DNA from: Phytobacter massiliensis JC163
GTDB taxonomy: Bacteria; Pseudomonadota; Gammaproteobacteria; Enterobacterales; Enterobacteriaceae
Direction of reading: 5' to 3'
DNA length: 40,594 bases
Assembly: GCF_000321045.1 (NCBI RefSeq)
Contig: NZ_HE578945.1
Location: 404,713-445,306, forward strand
The notes under the pieces are model-generated. The model was not told the origin of the DNA, did not search any database, and saw nothing but the letters and a program-made list of their open reading frames with translations. Every line of letters begins with the position of its first letter. Within the stretch, counting starts at the first letter, position 1. This document shows, one piece after another, positions 9,561 through 19,175 of the stretch. Both the position numbers and the translations under genes were made by a program.

Positions 9561-9566
9561 TATGAT
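9561..9566 (+). promoter_or_regulatory. -10 element of mglBAC promoter
   Basis: TATGAT lies 21 bases after the CRP site and predicts transcription starting near 9573. That leaves an mglB leader of about 215 bases with no ORF I can support. Confidence 0.6.
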
Positions 9567-9788
9567 GTCAGCGTTTCAGGAGCTGAAACAGAATGTAACG
9601 CAGTTTCGCCTCGTTGCCAGCGTTCGTCAGCCCCCGGATACCCATAAAAAGCGCATCACTGGAGCGTTGCCCCTCACGGAAGAAAGCATTGTTGAGTGAA
9701 GTTCGGCCAACAGTAACGTTTCATTAACCTACTGGCCTGTCGATCGTTATTCACAAGAACTACCCTGCATAATAAAACCGGAGATACC

Positions 9789-10787
9789 ATGAATAAGAAG
9801 GTGTTGACCCTGTCCGCTGTTATGGCAAGTATGCTTTTCGGCGCAGCCGCACACGCAGCAGATACCCGTATTGGTGTGACCATCTACAAGTATGACGACA
9901 ACTTTATGTCCGTTGTCCGTAAAGCCATTGAGAAAGACGCTAAAGCAGCGCCGGATGTGCAGCTGCTGATGAACGACTCCCAGAACGACCAGTCCAAACA
10001 GAACGATCAGATTGACGTATTGCTGGCGAAAGGGGTGAAGGCTCTGGCTATCAACCTGGTTGACCCGGCTGCCGCAGGCACCGTTATTGAAAAAGCGCGC
10101 GGCCAGAACGTGCCGATTGTGTTCTTCAACAAAGAGCCGAACCGCAAAGCGCTGGATAGCTATGACAAAGCGTTTTACGTGGGCACCGACTCCAAAGAAT
10201 CCGGTATCATCCAGGGCGATCTGATCGCTAAACACTGGGCGGCGAATAAAGAGTGGGACCTGAACAAAGACGGTCAGATTCAGTTCGTTCTGCTGAAAGG
10301 CGAGCCGGGCCACCCGGATGCCGAAGCACGCACCACCTACGTTATCAAAGAGCTGAATGACAAGGGTCTGAAAACCCAGCAGCTGCAGTTAGATACCGCG
10401 ATGTGGGATACCGCTCAGGCGAAAGACAAAATGGACGCCTGGCTCTCTGGCCCGAACGCTAACAAAATCGAAGTGGTTATCGCTAACAACGATGCGATGG
10501 CAATGGGTGCGGTAGAAGCGCTGAAAGCGCACAACAAATCTTCTATTCCGGTATTCGGCGTTGACGCCCTGCCAGAAGCGCTGGCGCTGGTGAAATCCGG
10601 TGCGCTGGCCGGTACGGTGCTTAACGATGCCAACAACCAGGCGAAAGCCACCTTTGACCTGGCGAAGAACCTCGCCGACGGTAAAGGCGCGGCTGACGGC
10701 ACCGAGTGGAAAATCGACAATAAAATCGTCCGCGTTCCTTACGTTGGCGTAGATAAAGACAACCTGTCCGAGTTTCTCGGTAAATAA
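9789..10787 (+). CDS. mglB: Galactose/glucose-binding protein MglB
   Basis: Periplasmic receptor for D-galactose, D-glucose and methyl-galactosides. It feeds the MglAC importer and, in E. coli, the chemoreceptor Trg. The 332 residues equal the E. coli length. A 23-residue signal peptide ends AHA before ADTRIGV. The EF-hand-like calcium loop DLNKDGQIQ starts at residue 157 (mature 134). Sugar-binding features such as [13 protein letters not shown] are conserved. The start follows a GGAGA ribosome site. It is the first gene of the operon, and a stem-loop separates it from mglA. Confidence 0.98.
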   Translation: MNKKVLTLSAVMASMLFGAAAHAADTRIGVTIYKYDDNFMSVVRKAIEKDAKAAPDVQLLMNDSQNDQSKQNDQIDVLLAKGVKALAINLVDPAAAGTVIEKARGQNVPIVFFNKEPNRKALDSYDKAFYVGTDSKESGIIQGDLIAKHWAANKEWDLNKDGQIQFVLLKGEPGHPDAEARTTYVIKELNDKGLKTQQLQLDTAMWDTAQAKDKMDAWLSGPNANKIEVVIANNDAMAMGAVEALKAHNKSSIPVFGVDALPEALALVKSGALAGTVLNDANNQAKATFDLAKNLADGKGAADGTEWKIDNKIVRVPYVGVDKDNLSEFLGK

Positions 10788-10809
10788 TTTATTTTAAGTC
10801 TGTCTCACC

Positions 10810-10829
10810 GGGCGCAATTCGTTGCGCCC
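10810..10829 (+). other. mglB-mglA intergenic stem-loop
   Basis: A perfect 8-bp stem (GGGCGCAA/TTGCGCCC) is closed by a TTCG tetraloop, 22 bases after the mglB stop. No long T run follows. Such hairpins typically protect the upstream message and allow partial read-through, giving more binding protein than ATPase. Confidence 0.7.
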
Positions 10830-10866
10830 TTTATAACACGCTATGCCAGGCCAACAAGGTAGAATT

Positions 10867-12387
10867 ATGGTCAGCAATAATACTCAGTCGTCCGGTGAAT
10901 TCTTGTTGGAAATGAGCAATATCAACAAGTCTTTTCCAGGCGTAAAGGCGCTCGATAATGTCAATTTAAAAGTCCGCCCTCATTCCATTCATGCGTTAAT
11001 GGGTGAGAACGGTGCGGGTAAATCAACATTATTAAAATGCCTTTTTGGGATCTACCAGAAAGATTCCGGCAGCATTATTTTTCAGGGTAAAGAGATCGAT
11101 TTCCACTCCGCCAAAGAAGCGCTGGAAAATGGTATCTCGATGGTTCATCAGGAGCTTAACCTGGTGTTGCAACGTTCTGTAATGGATAACATGTGGCTGG
11201 GTCGCTATCCGACCAAAGGCATGTTTGTCGATCAGGACAAGATGTACCGTGATACAAAAGCAATTTTTGATGAGCTGGATATTGATATCGATCCGCGGGC
11301 GCGCGTAGGCACATTATCCGTATCGCAAATGCAGATGATCGAAATTGCGAAGGCGTTTTCTTATGACGCTAAAATTGTCATCATGGACGAACCGACTTCT
11401 TCGCTGACCGAAAAAGAAGTTAACCATCTCTTCAAAATTATTCGCAAGCTGAAAGAACGCGGCTGCGGTATTGTTTACATCTCGCACAAAATGGAAGAGA
11501 TCTTCCAGCTGTGCGATGAAATTACCATTCTTCGTGATGGTCAGTGGATTGCCACCCAGCCGCTTGAAGGACTGGATATGGATAAGATCATCGCCATGAT
11601 GGTCGGCCGTTCCCTGAACCAGCGCTTCCCGGATCGGCAGAACACACCAGGGGAAACCATTCTCGAAGTGCGTAACCTGACCTCGTTGCGCCAGCCCTCT
11701 ATCCGCGATGTCTCATTTGATCTACATAAAGGCGAGATCCTTGGCATTGCGGGTCTGGTTGGGGCCAAGCGCACGGATATTGTCGAAACGCTGTTTGGTA
11801 TCCGCGAAAAAGCGGCGGGAACCATTAAACTGCACGGCAGGAATATTAATAACCATACTGCCAATGAAGCCATTAATAACGGTTTCGCGCTGGTGACGGA
11901 AGAACGCCGTTCGACGGGGATTTACGCCTATCTGGACATTGGTTTTAACTCTTTAATATCCAATATCCAGAATTATAAAAACAAAGTGGGTTTACTGGAT
12001 AATTCGCGGATGAAGAGCGATACCCAGTGGGTTATTGACTCGATGCGCGTAAAAACGCCAGGCCATCGCACTCAAATCGGATCGCTGTCCGGTGGTAACC
12101 AGCAGAAAGTGATTATTGGCCGCTGGCTACTGACCCAGCCGGAAATATTAATGCTCGATGAACCGACGCGCGGTATTGACGTCGGGGCGAAGTTCGAAAT
12201 TTATCAGCTGATTGCCGAACTGGCGAAAAAAGAGAAGGGAATTATTATCATCTCTTCTGAAATGCCGGAACTGTTAGGTATCACTGACCGTATCCTGGTA
12301 ATGAGCAATGGTCTCGTTGCCGGAATTGTTGACACTAAAACGACAACGCAAAACGAAATTTTGCGTCTTGCGTCTTTGCACCTTTAA
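10867..12387 (+). CDS. mglA: Galactose/methyl-galactoside ABC transporter ATPase MglA
   Basis: Double-domain ATPase of the carbohydrate uptake transporter-2 family that energises MglBC import. With the ATG at 10867 it has 506 residues, the E. coli length; AAGGT lies just upstream, while an in-frame ATG at 10843 would add 8 residues. The first ATPase domain has Walker [10 protein letters not shown] at about 46-54, signature LSVSQMQ and Walker [10 protein letters not shown]. The second domain has a degenerate loop (GLVGAKRTD), a full SGGNQQK signature and [11 protein letters not shown]. This asymmetry is normal for the family. mglC starts 15 bases downstream. Confidence 0.97.
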   Translation: MVSNNTQSSGEFLLEMSNINKSFPGVKALDNVNLKVRPHSIHALMGENGAGKSTLLKCLFGIYQKDSGSIIFQGKEIDFHSAKEALENGISMVHQELNLVLQRSVMDNMWLGRYPTKGMFVDQDKMYRDTKAIFDELDIDIDPRARVGTLSVSQMQMIEIAKAFSYDAKIVIMDEPTSSLTEKEVNHLFKIIRKLKERGCGIVYISHKMEEIFQLCDEITILRDGQWIATQPLEGLDMDKIIAMMVGRSLNQRFPDRQNTPGETILEVRNLTSLRQPSIRDVSFDLHKGEILGIAGLVGAKRTDIVETLFGIREKAAGTIKLHGRNINNHTANEAINNGFALVTEERRSTGIYAYLDIGFNSLISNIQNYKNKVGLLDNSRMKSDTQWVIDSMRVKTPGHRTQIGSLSGGNQQKVIIGRWLLTQPEILMLDEPTRGIDVGAKFEIYQLIAELAKKEKGIIIISSEMPELLGITDRILVMSNGLVAGIVDTKTTTQNEILRLASLHL

Positions 12388-12402
12388 GATCAGGGGCTCC
12401 TC

Positions 12403-13413
12403 ATGAGTGCGTTAAATAAAAAAACTTTTCTCACTTACCTGAAAGAAGGCGGAATTTACGTCGTTCTTTTAGTGTTACTGGCGATTATTATTTTCCAGGA
12501 CCCGACGTTCTTAAGTTTGCTCAACTTAAGTAACATACTGACCCAGTCCTCGGTGCGTATTATCATCGCACTGGGCGTGGCGGGGCTGATTGTGACCCAG
12601 GGGACTGACCTTTCCGCCGGTCGCCAGGTCGGGCTGGCGGCGGTAGTGGCGGCCACGCTGCTGCAGTCCATGGAAAACGTCAACAAAGTTTTCCCGGATC
12701 TGCAAACCATGCCGATCATTGTGGTTGTCGCTATCGTCTGCGTGATTGGCGCGATCATCGGTCTGATTAACGGCATCATCATCGCGTACCTGAACGTAAC
12801 GCCGTTTATCACCACGCTGGGTACGATGATCATCGTTTATGGTATCAACTCCCTGTATTACGATTTTGTCGGCGCGTCGCCGATTTCCGGCTTCGACAGC
12901 GGTTTCTCCACCTTTACGCAGGGCTTTATTGCGCTGGGGTCGTTCCGCCTCTCTTACATCACCTTCTACGCGTTGATTGCGGTCGCCTTCGTTTGGGTAC
13001 TGTGGAACAAAACCCGCTTCGGCAAAAACATTTTCGCCATCGGCGGTAACCCGGAAGCGGCAAAAGTGTCTGGCGTGAACGTGGCCCTCAACCTGCTGAT
13101 GATCTACGCGCTGTCCGGTGTTTTCTACGCCTTCGGCGGCATGCTGGAAGCCGGGCGTATCGGCTCTGCCACCAACAACCTGGGCTTTATGTACGAGCTG
13201 GACGCCATCGCAGCCTGCGTGGTGGGCGGCGTCTCCTTTAGCGGCGGCGTGGGAACGGTGCTGGGCGTGGTGACCGGTGTGATTATCTTCACCGTTATCA
13301 ACTACGGCCTGACCTATATCGGCATCAACCCTTACTGGCAGTACATCATCAAAGGCGGCATCATTATCTTTGCGGTGGCGCTGGACTCACTGAAATACGC
13401 GCGTAAGAAGTAA
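12403..13413 (+). CDS. mglC: Galactose/methyl-galactoside ABC permease MglC
   Basis: Inner-membrane permease of the mgl importer and member of the RbsC-like family. Its 336 residues equal the E. coli protein. It has about eight to ten hydrophobic segments. The conserved NGIIIAYLNVTPFITTLGTM segment contacts the ATPase and lines the pathway in this family. GRIGSATNNLGFMYELDAIA is another family hallmark. The ribosome site GGGGCTCC is unexceptional. It is the last gene of the operon; a REP hairpin follows 10 bases after the stop. Confidence 0.97.
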   Translation: MSALNKKTFLTYLKEGGIYVVLLVLLAIIIFQDPTFLSLLNLSNILTQSSVRIIIALGVAGLIVTQGTDLSAGRQVGLAAVVAATLLQSMENVNKVFPDLQTMPIIVVVAIVCVIGAIIGLINGIIIAYLNVTPFITTLGTMIIVYGINSLYYDFVGASPISGFDSGFSTFTQGFIALGSFRLSYITFYALIAVAFVWVLWNKTRFGKNIFAIGGNPEAAKVSGVNVALNLLMIYALSGVFYAFGGMLEAGRIGSATNNLGFMYELDAIAACVVGGVSFSGGVGTVLGVVTGVIIFTVINYGLTYIGINPYWQYIIKGGIIIFAVALDSLKYARKK

Positions 13414-13423
13414 TAATCAGTAC

Positions 13424-13453
13424 CCGGATGCGGCGTTGTTACGCCGCATCCGG
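13424..13453. repeat. REP hairpin after mglC
   Basis: CCGGATGCGGCGT (13424-13436) and ACGCCGCATCCGG (13441-13453) form a perfect 13-bp stem with a TGTT loop. The sequence is of REP/PU type. It lies between the convergent mglC and GH15 genes, 6 bases from the GH15 stop, and probably serves both 3' ends. There is no T tract. Confidence 0.75.
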
Positions 13454-13459
13454 AATGCC

Positions 13460-15265
13460 CTATCTGGAAAGCGCATCGGCGGCGCAAATCAGCGCCAGAT
13501 GGCTTAACCCCTGCGGCACGTTGCCGCGCCACTCCCCGCTACGCACATCAAACATCTCATTGAACGTCTCCACATTGCCCTTATCGCAGAGCGTCTCCAG
13601 GATGGCGTCCATACACTCCCTGGCGCGTTTTTTATCACCCATCTCCGCCAGCGCCTCAACCAGCCAGAACGAACAGGCGACAAAGGTGCTCTCCTCCTGC
13701 TCTACGTCGCTGTAGCGATAGAGCATTGGCTTGCCGTGGCCCAGCTCGTTGATAATGGCGTCCAGGGTTGACTGCATGCGCTGCGGGTTACAGTGCTTGC
13801 CGTAGTGCCAGGTGAGGCATAAAGAGGCGTCCAGCCTGTCGGTTCCGGCATAAAAGGTGTAAGCCTGTTTTTCCTCCGACCAGCAGTTTGACTCTATCCA
13901 CGCCTCAATGCGGGTTTTTTCCCGCTCCCAGCGCGCCACCCATGTGGCTTCCAGATGCCCCTCCCGCGCCAGGTACGCGGCAATGTCCAGCGTTACCCAG
14001 CAGGTCATTTTTGAGTGGGTATAGTGTTGCAGATCGTGCAGTTCCCAGATGCCGGAATCCGTCTGCTTCCAGATGTCGGCGCAGGTATTCGCCAGCGAGG
14101 CAAGCAGCCGGGCGGTGGTGAGATCCAGCACATGGCCTGCGCGCACAAACAGCAGGGCGGTAGCCAGCAGATCGCCGTACATGCTGAGCTGCTGCTGATC
14201 GCGGGCGTTATTACCAATCCGCACCGGTCGGGAATTTTTATAGCCGCTCAGCGGCGGATAACTTTCCGCCGGGACGATGCCGCCGTCCAGGGTATAGCAA
14301 ACCCGCACTTTACCGTCGTGACGCAGGATGGTATTGGTCAGCCACGAAAACGCCGCCTTGCACTCTTCCAGCGCGCCAATCACCGTGAATGCGCGAATGA
14401 TCATGCAGGCGTCGCGCGTCCAGGCGTAGCGATAGTCATAGTTCTTTTCGCCGCCAATACCTTCCGGCAGGGAGGTTGTGGGAGCCGCTGCCAGCGCGCC
14501 GGTCGGCGAGTACAGCAGGAATTTCAGCGCCAGCGCTGAACGTTTTACATGCTCCGGGAAGATGCCTTCATAGGTCAGGCTCTCGCACCACAGCCGCCAC
14601 ACGTGGTCGGAAATATCAATATGGCCGTCGATTTTCTCCAGCGAAGGAACGGCCAGCGGCTCTTTATGGCTTACCAGTAGGGCAACCATTGAGCGCACCC
14701 CTTTGCGGGCGGTGAAGGTGCCTTCGATAGCGTGATCGTCGTAAAGGGTGATGTCCACCTCGTCCGAGGTGCGCAGCATCGCCATCAAATCGCCAATGTG
14801 AATCACCTGGCCTTTGTCCGTATCCTGAATCCACGGGGAGCGGGTGCAGGAGGCGGTTCCCGGCACAAACATCAGCCGCAGTTCAACTTCGCCTTCAACG
14901 CCTTCGACCCGGCGAGCCAGTTCACACCACGGCAGACGCCCGGCGTAGTTACTGTTTAGCGATTCGGTCAGCACCACGCTGCCGGAGGCGGTCTCGTAGC
15001 AGGTTTCCAGCACGTTGCTGTTTTCCCGGTAACGGCGATGAACGCGATATTCAGCGGTGGGCTCTATTTGAAAATAGCCGCCGCTGGCGGCGTCAAGAAT
15101 GCGATCGAAGAGGGGCGGGGAGTCCATATTGGGCGCGCACCACCAGTCAATCGAGCCGTCCGGGGCAATCAACGCCACCGAACGGCCATCGCCAATGGCG
15201 GCATAGTCGCCCAGCCCCGCATAGCCATCCACACGCTGCGGATGAGAGTAGGTCTCGTTCTTCAT
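13460..15265 (-). CDS. Glycoside hydrolase family 15 protein (glucoamylase/trehalase-like)
   Basis: Predicted cytoplasmic alpha-glucoside hydrolase of family GH15; the 601-residue product has no signal peptide. The N-terminal domain (about 15-230) contains GDGRSVALIAPDGSIDWWC, typical of the trehalase-like N-terminal fold. The catalytic (alpha/alpha)6 barrel follows, with YDYRYAWTRDA at 276-286, ESYPPLSGYKNSRPVRIGN at about 334-352 and a C-terminal NVPQGLSHLALI. The ATG at 15265 is preceded by AGGAGAAAAG; an in-frame start 10 codons earlier is weaker. The substrate (trehalose, maltooligosaccharide or other) cannot be read from the sequence. It lies at the edge of a block absent from E. coli at this locus. 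Confidence 0.85.
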   Translation of the reverse strand: MKNETYSHPQRVDGYAGLGDYAAIGDGRSVALIAPDGSIDWWCAPNMDSPPLFDRILDAASGGYFQIEPTAEYRVHRRYRENSNVLETCYETASGSVVLTESLNSNYAGRLPWCELARRVEGVEGEVELRLMFVPGTASCTRSPWIQDTDKGQVIHIGDLMAMLRTSDEVDITLYDDHAIEGTFTARKGVRSMVALLVSHKEPLAVPSLEKIDGHIDISDHVWRLWCESLTYEGIFPEHVKRSALALKFLLYSPTGALAAAPTTSLPEGIGGEKNYDYRYAWTRDACMIIRAFTVIGALEECKAAFSWLTNTILRHDGKVRVCYTLDGGIVPAESYPPLSGYKNSRPVRIGNNARDQQQLSMYGDLLATALLFVRAGHVLDLTTARLLASLANTCADIWKQTDSGIWELHDLQHYTHSKMTCWVTLDIAAYLAREGHLEATWVARWEREKTRIEAWIESNCWSEEKQAYTFYAGTDRLDASLCLTWHYGKHCNPQRMQSTLDAIINELGHGKPMLYRYSDVEQEESTFVACSFWLVEALAEMGDKKRARECMDAILETLCDKGNVETFNEMFDVRSGEWRGNVPQGLSHLALICAADALSR

Positions 15266-15404
15266 CTTTTCTCCTGGCGAAAGATATGGCGACATTGTGT
15301 CGCCATAAAATGAGTGCTTTTAGCCTGGTGGAGCAGGCCTATGATCAAGCGTAACCAGGAATGGTAATCGCGCCGGGAAATTACCTGACTTTTCAGAAAG
15401 CTGA

Positions 15405-16507
15405 CTAACGGTAGCTGATGGTGTACTCCAGCTTACCGTTGGCAGTACCCGCACCGATGGCGTTTTCTGTCTGAATATAACGGGCAAAAAGCGGAATGGT
15501 GACGTTGGGTGAGCCATCCTTAGGCAGCGGTTGGGCATAGCCCGTATCGAGGTTAATTTTACCGCTTTCGCTTTCACTGCTGGAGAGCTGGATGCCGATA
15601 CCCGTTGCGCTGGACGAACTGCTCAGGGCCATAACGCCGTCCTCTGACTTGATTTTGCCGTCCAGCGGCGTCAGGCTGACAACTGCCGCGTTACTGGTTA
15701 AGCCTGCCAGCGGAATATTGCTTGTGCCATCGAAGGTGGTGATGGGCGTTGAGCTGTTGCCATAAAAGTGGCCGCAGTTATTTAACACGATACTGGCATT
15801 TTTCCATTCTGTACCGGAGCCGATGCCGGAAAAGTCAGCGACGTGGTGCTTGCCCATCGGCACCACCATGGACTGACTGGCAGTGCTAATATCACAGGTA
15901 GGCACATTAACGGTAAGACTGCCGCTCACGTTAATTTGATAAATATTCACCATGCTGCCGTCCTGCCCGGCAGTATAAAGCGCGACAGGGATATTGACGG
16001 CAGGAATAGTGCCGCTGCTTACTACGTTTCCTGTCTTAACAAACTGCAGGGTAGAGTTGGCGGTCCAGCCTTCAGTGTAATCGCAGAACTGAATGTTATT
16101 CGCAGCGAGACATTTTTTAGCCTTGAGATACGACGGGAAATTGAAGTTGCCGGTATGGAACCTGACGCCTATCCCCTCAATTCCCGTTTTATACGTTTGT
16201 GAGCCAGATGAGGTTTCCGGCAAGGGAAGGGAGGCATACTCCCAACGGCGATAAAAATCGCCTACGGCATCGCACTTGATGCTAAACACCTGGCTATTGA
16301 GCTTGATTTGTTGTTCAAAGATAACGCTGCCGACCGCAGCGCCAGCAGGGACGGAAATAGCCGATGCTGCCAGCGGGAGCGTGTAGTACTTCGTGGCGTT
16401 GACGGTATACTGGTCGTGGACATAAAAAATCGCAGCTGGCGTAGACGTGGGCGCTAAACAAAGAAAACACCAGAGTGGATAAAATCAAAAATCCTTTTAA
16501 AGAGCAT
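15405..16507 (-). pseudogene. Fimbrial two-domain adhesin, broken by two frameshifts
   Basis: Paralogue of the neighbouring adhesin gene (16757-17848). An intact 294-residue frame reads FSIKCDAVGDF to the end LEYTISYR and lacks a proper start. Upstream, a GGAGGT ribosome site and ATG at 16507 start a frame that stops after 17 codons. The expected signal peptide (KGFLILSTLVFSLFSAHVYA) lies in the next frame. The expected mature start (SCDF then YVHDQYTVNATKYYT) continues only after a second shift. The shifts map to an AAAA run (16495-16498) and a TTTTTT run (16424-16429), gene-strand reading. Removing one base from each restores about 366 codons, close to the neighbour's 364. The cause may be real decay, slippage-based switching, or assembly error. 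Confidence 0.8.
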
Positions 16508-16756
16508 TATATTACCTCCATGGCGGCTGATTATTTCATCATAAAATCAACTCTCGCTAAGATTAGATATCTCTGGGAAGAGGAGCTTACATGCTCGCAA
16601 TGAAATGCCGGTGTTAAAATTAAGTAATATAAATAGTCCCTAGTTATCCGTAACACTTAATAAATGCATAATGTGAATAGTAAAATATATTTCGTGCACG
16701 AGTAATAACGCATGGCGACAGCGAGCCGCCATGCATCCTCTCTCGATCAGTAAAAT

Positions 16757-17848
16757 CTACCGGTAGGTGATCGTGTATTCCAGTTTACCATTAGCGGTAC
16801 CCGCGCCAATAGAATTTTCTGTCTGAATATAACGGGCGAAAAGTGGAATAGTAAAGTTGGTCGTGCCATCTTTGGGCAGCATTTGAGTATACGCGGCGTT
16901 AAGGTTAATTTTACCGCTTTCACTCTCGCTGCTGGAAAGCTGGATTCCAATTCCCGTTGCGCTGGAGGAGTCGCTCAGCGCCATCACCCCCTCCTCAGGC
17001 TTGACGTTGCCGTCAAGCGGGGTCAGGGTAACGACAGCCGCGTTACTGGTCAGGTCTGTCAGGGGGACGTTGCTTGTACCGTCAAAGCTGGCAATAGCCG
17101 CTGAACTGCTACCGTAAAAGTGGCCGCAGTTATTTAAGCGAATGCTGGCATCTTTCCATTCGGTGCCAGAGCCGACGCCGGAAAAGTCCGCGACGTGATG
17201 CTTGCCCATGGGCACCACCATCGACTGGCTGGCGGCAGTAATATCACAGGTGGGGGTATTCACGTTGAGCGTGCCGCTGATATTGATTTTATAAATATCT
17301 ACCATGCTGCCAGACTGCCCTGCGGTATATACAGAGGTGGGGAGACTGGCGCCGGTAATCGCGCCGGTGCCTACCGTATTGCCTGTTTTAATAAGTTGAA
17401 TGGTGGTATCAGCAACCCAGCCTTTTGTAAAATTACAATATTGCTCATCACATGTAGATGAATAGTAATTTACCGGGAAACTGTAGGTAGGCGGGTCGCC
17501 TGCGCGAAACCTCACGCCGATTCCAGCAATGTTCGTTTTATAGATTTTTGAACCGGTTGATATTGGCGGATAGGGATGGGAATCATAATTTTCGGTTCGC
17601 ATAAAATCACCCACAGCATCACACATAATGCTGAACTTTGGCGTGTTTTTTAGATTTACTTTCTGTTCAAAAATAACGGCGCCCGTTGCCGCGCCGGGGG
17701 GCACAGAGATGGCGCTGGCAGCCAGCGGGACGGTGTAATGCTGTACGGCATTAACGTAATAATCCTCGTGGACATAAAAGTGGCAGCCTGCGTATGCGCT
17801 GCTGCTTAACAAAAGCGCAGGCAAAATCAAGATCCTTGTATAATGCAT
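16757..17848 (-). CDS. Orphan two-domain fimbrial (chaperone-usher type) adhesin
   Basis: Predicted secreted tip adhesin or minor pilin of 363 residues. A signal peptide (MHYTRILILPALLLSSSAYA) is followed by a mature start GCHFYVHE. The N-terminal half (about 21-205) with several cysteines would be the receptor-binding lectin domain. The C-terminal half from TPTCDITAASQSMVVPMG has the pilin pattern FSGVGSGTEWKDASIRLNNC and ends LEYTITYR, the beta strand bound by a periplasmic chaperone. MrkD-like tip adhesins have this layout and size. No usher, chaperone or major pilin lies nearby, so assembly would depend on genes elsewhere. A degenerate paralogue lies immediately downstream on the same strand. 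Confidence 0.8.
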   Translation of the reverse strand: MHYTRILILPALLLSSSAYAGCHFYVHEDYYVNAVQHYTVPLAASAISVPPGAATGAVIFEQKVNLKNTPKFSIMCDAVGDFMRTENYDSHPYPPISTGSKIYKTNIAGIGVRFRAGDPPTYSFPVNYYSSTCDEQYCNFTKGWVADTTIQLIKTGNTVGTGAITGASLPTSVYTAGQSGSMVDIYKINISGTLNVNTPTCDITAASQSMVVPMGKHHVADFSGVGSGTEWKDASIRLNNCGHFYGSSSAAIASFDGTSNVPLTDLTSNAAVVTLTPLDGNVKPEEGVMALSDSSSATGIGIQLSSSESESGKINLNAAYTQMLPKDGTTNFTIPLFARYIQTENSIGAGTANGKLEYTITYR

Positions 17849-17892
17849 TGTATCATCCCCTGATGGCTTGGTATTTCAACAGGTCATCCAGG

Positions 17893-18093
17893 ATAAGGCG
17901 CAACGCTCGCAAAGATTAGAAATTGCTTAAAGCGAGAAAAAATTTATCTACGATAGAAGCAGAAATAAGAAACGCTGGCAATAAAAAAATAATCTCAATT
18001 TATTAATGGTAGCTGACAAAATTCACAAAGCGAATAGAAATAGCGGCTCTTTTATTGCCGCTAACCTTGCGAGCAGCGAACGTTGCGCCTTAT
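17893..18093. repeat. Imperfect inverted repeat upstream of the adhesin genes
   Basis: The left arm is ATAAGGCGCAACG plus CTCGCAAAGATTAG (17893-17919). The right arm, read on the minus strand, is ATAAGGCGCAACG, a 7-base insert, then CTCGCAAGGTTAG (18093-18061). A second matching pair, GGCAATAAAA near 17977 and its complement near 18050, lies inside. The 17849-18257 stretch has no gene I can support. It holds the adhesin promoter region and this repeat. On the plus strand a short frame ends MKHYSRCAG at about 18165-18194. That frame could be a decayed, divergently oriented copy of an adhesin start. Confidence 0.6.
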
Positions 18094-18257
18094 GTATCGA
18101 GGGTGGATGGCCCTATAAAAGCGGAACAAGGATATTAGAAGATTCATTACCAGGCAATGGAAGAATGAAACATTATTCCCGTTGCGCTGGTTGAACTTTT
18201 CAGCGTGATTTTATCACCTGTACGGATAGGACAGGCAACAACTATTCATTATGCTCA

Positions 18258-18285
18258 ATATAAATGGCAGGCCGAAGCCTGCCAT
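18258..18285 (-). terminator. Terminator of the SDR gene
   Basis: ATGGCAGGC (18264-18272) and GCCTGCCAT (18277-18285) form a 9-bp perfect stem with a tetraloop. On the minus strand it starts 6 bases after the SDR stop codon and is followed by TTTATATT. Confidence 0.7.
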
Positions 18286-18290
18286 ACCTT

Positions 18291-19175
18291 TTACAGGGTG
18301 CCGGTGCCGCCATCGGAACACCAGACCTGGCCTGAGGCGTAGGAACTTTCGTCCGACGCAAACAGGACATACAGCGGGGCAATCTCCACCGGCTGGCCGG
18401 GGCGGCCCAGCGGTGCAGAAGCGCCAAACTGTTTCACTTTTTCCTGTGGCTGGCCACCGCTGGACTGCAACGGCGTCCAGTACGGGCCGGGGGCTACGGC
18501 ATTCACACGGATGCCTTTCGGCCCCAATTGTTGCGCCAGCGATTTGGTAAACGCAACGTTACAGGCTTTGGTCTGGGCGTAATCGAGCAGAATTTCGCTC
18601 GGCTTGTAGGCCTGGACCGAAGTAGTGTTGATAATTACCGCCCCTTCCTGCAGGTGCGGAATCGCGGCTTTGGTGATCCAGAACGGCGCATAGACGTTCG
18701 TTTTAAAGGTGGCGTCAAACGCTTCGGTAGTCAGCTCTTCGATAGATTCGCAGTACTGCTGGCGACCGGCGTTGTTGACCAGCACGTCCAGGCCGCCGAG
18801 TTCGCGTACTGCGCTGGCGACCAGCTGTTGACAGAAGCTTTCATCACGGATATCGCCTGGCAGGGCAACCGCTTTTCTGCCTTCTGCGGCAATCAGGGCG
18901 ATAACGGCTTCGGCATCCGTTTGCTCTTCTGGCAAAAAGTTAATTGCCACGTCGGCCCCTTCACGGGCGAAAGCGATAGCCACAGCGCGGCCGATACCGG
19001 AGTCACCGCCGGTAATCAGCGCCCGTTTTCCCGCCAGACGGCCAGAGCCAATATAGCTGGTTTCGCCATGATCCGGGATGGGCTTCATTTCCGCAGCAAG
19101 CCCTGGCGGCTGTTGCGGCTGTTCCGCAAACGGCGGACGGGGATAGTTAAGATGCTTCTTGTCGGTCGGTGTCAT
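18291..19175 (-). CDS. SDR-family oxidoreductase, YghA-like
   Basis: Classical short-chain dehydrogenase/reductase with an N-terminal extension, 294 residues, the same length and layout as E. coli YghA. The extension (about 1-45) contains GETSYIGSGRL, seen in the YghA/general-stress glucose-dehydrogenase-like group. The NAD(P)-binding motif TGGDSGIG lies at 55-62, NNAG at about 134-137, catalytic Ser186, Tyr199 and Lys203 (YAQTK), then VAPGPYWTPLQ. NADP is plausible. The physiological substrate is unknown; YghA-type enzymes reduce aldehydes. The ATG at 19175 follows AAAGAGA. It has its own terminator, so it is separate from the adhesin genes downstream. Confidence 0.85.
   Translation of the reverse strand: MTPTDKKHLNYPRPPFAEQPQQPPGLAAEMKPIPDHGETSYIGSGRLAGKRALITGGDSGIGRAVAIAFAREGADVAINFLPEEQTDAEAVIALIAAEGRKAVALPGDIRDESFCQQLVASAVRELGGLDVLVNNAGRQQYCESIEELTTEAFDATFKTNVYAPFWITKAAIPHLQEGAVIINTTSVQAYKPSEILLDYAQTKACNVAFTKSLAQQLGPKGIRVNAVAPGPYWTPLQSSGGQPQEKVKQFGASAPLGRPGQPVEIAPLYVLFASDESSYASGQVWCSDGGTGTL

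Noticed and set aside
13424-13453. Possible CRISPR or attachment-site signal from palindromic repeats
   Set aside because: Single REP-type units at gene ends, with no regular spacing and no unique spacers; no cas or integrase genes in the window.
15320-15577. 85-codon minus-strand frame at the end of the broken adhesin, with a similar frame at 16747-16950
   Set aside because: The two resemble each other only because they are the same alternate frame of paralogous adhesin genes.
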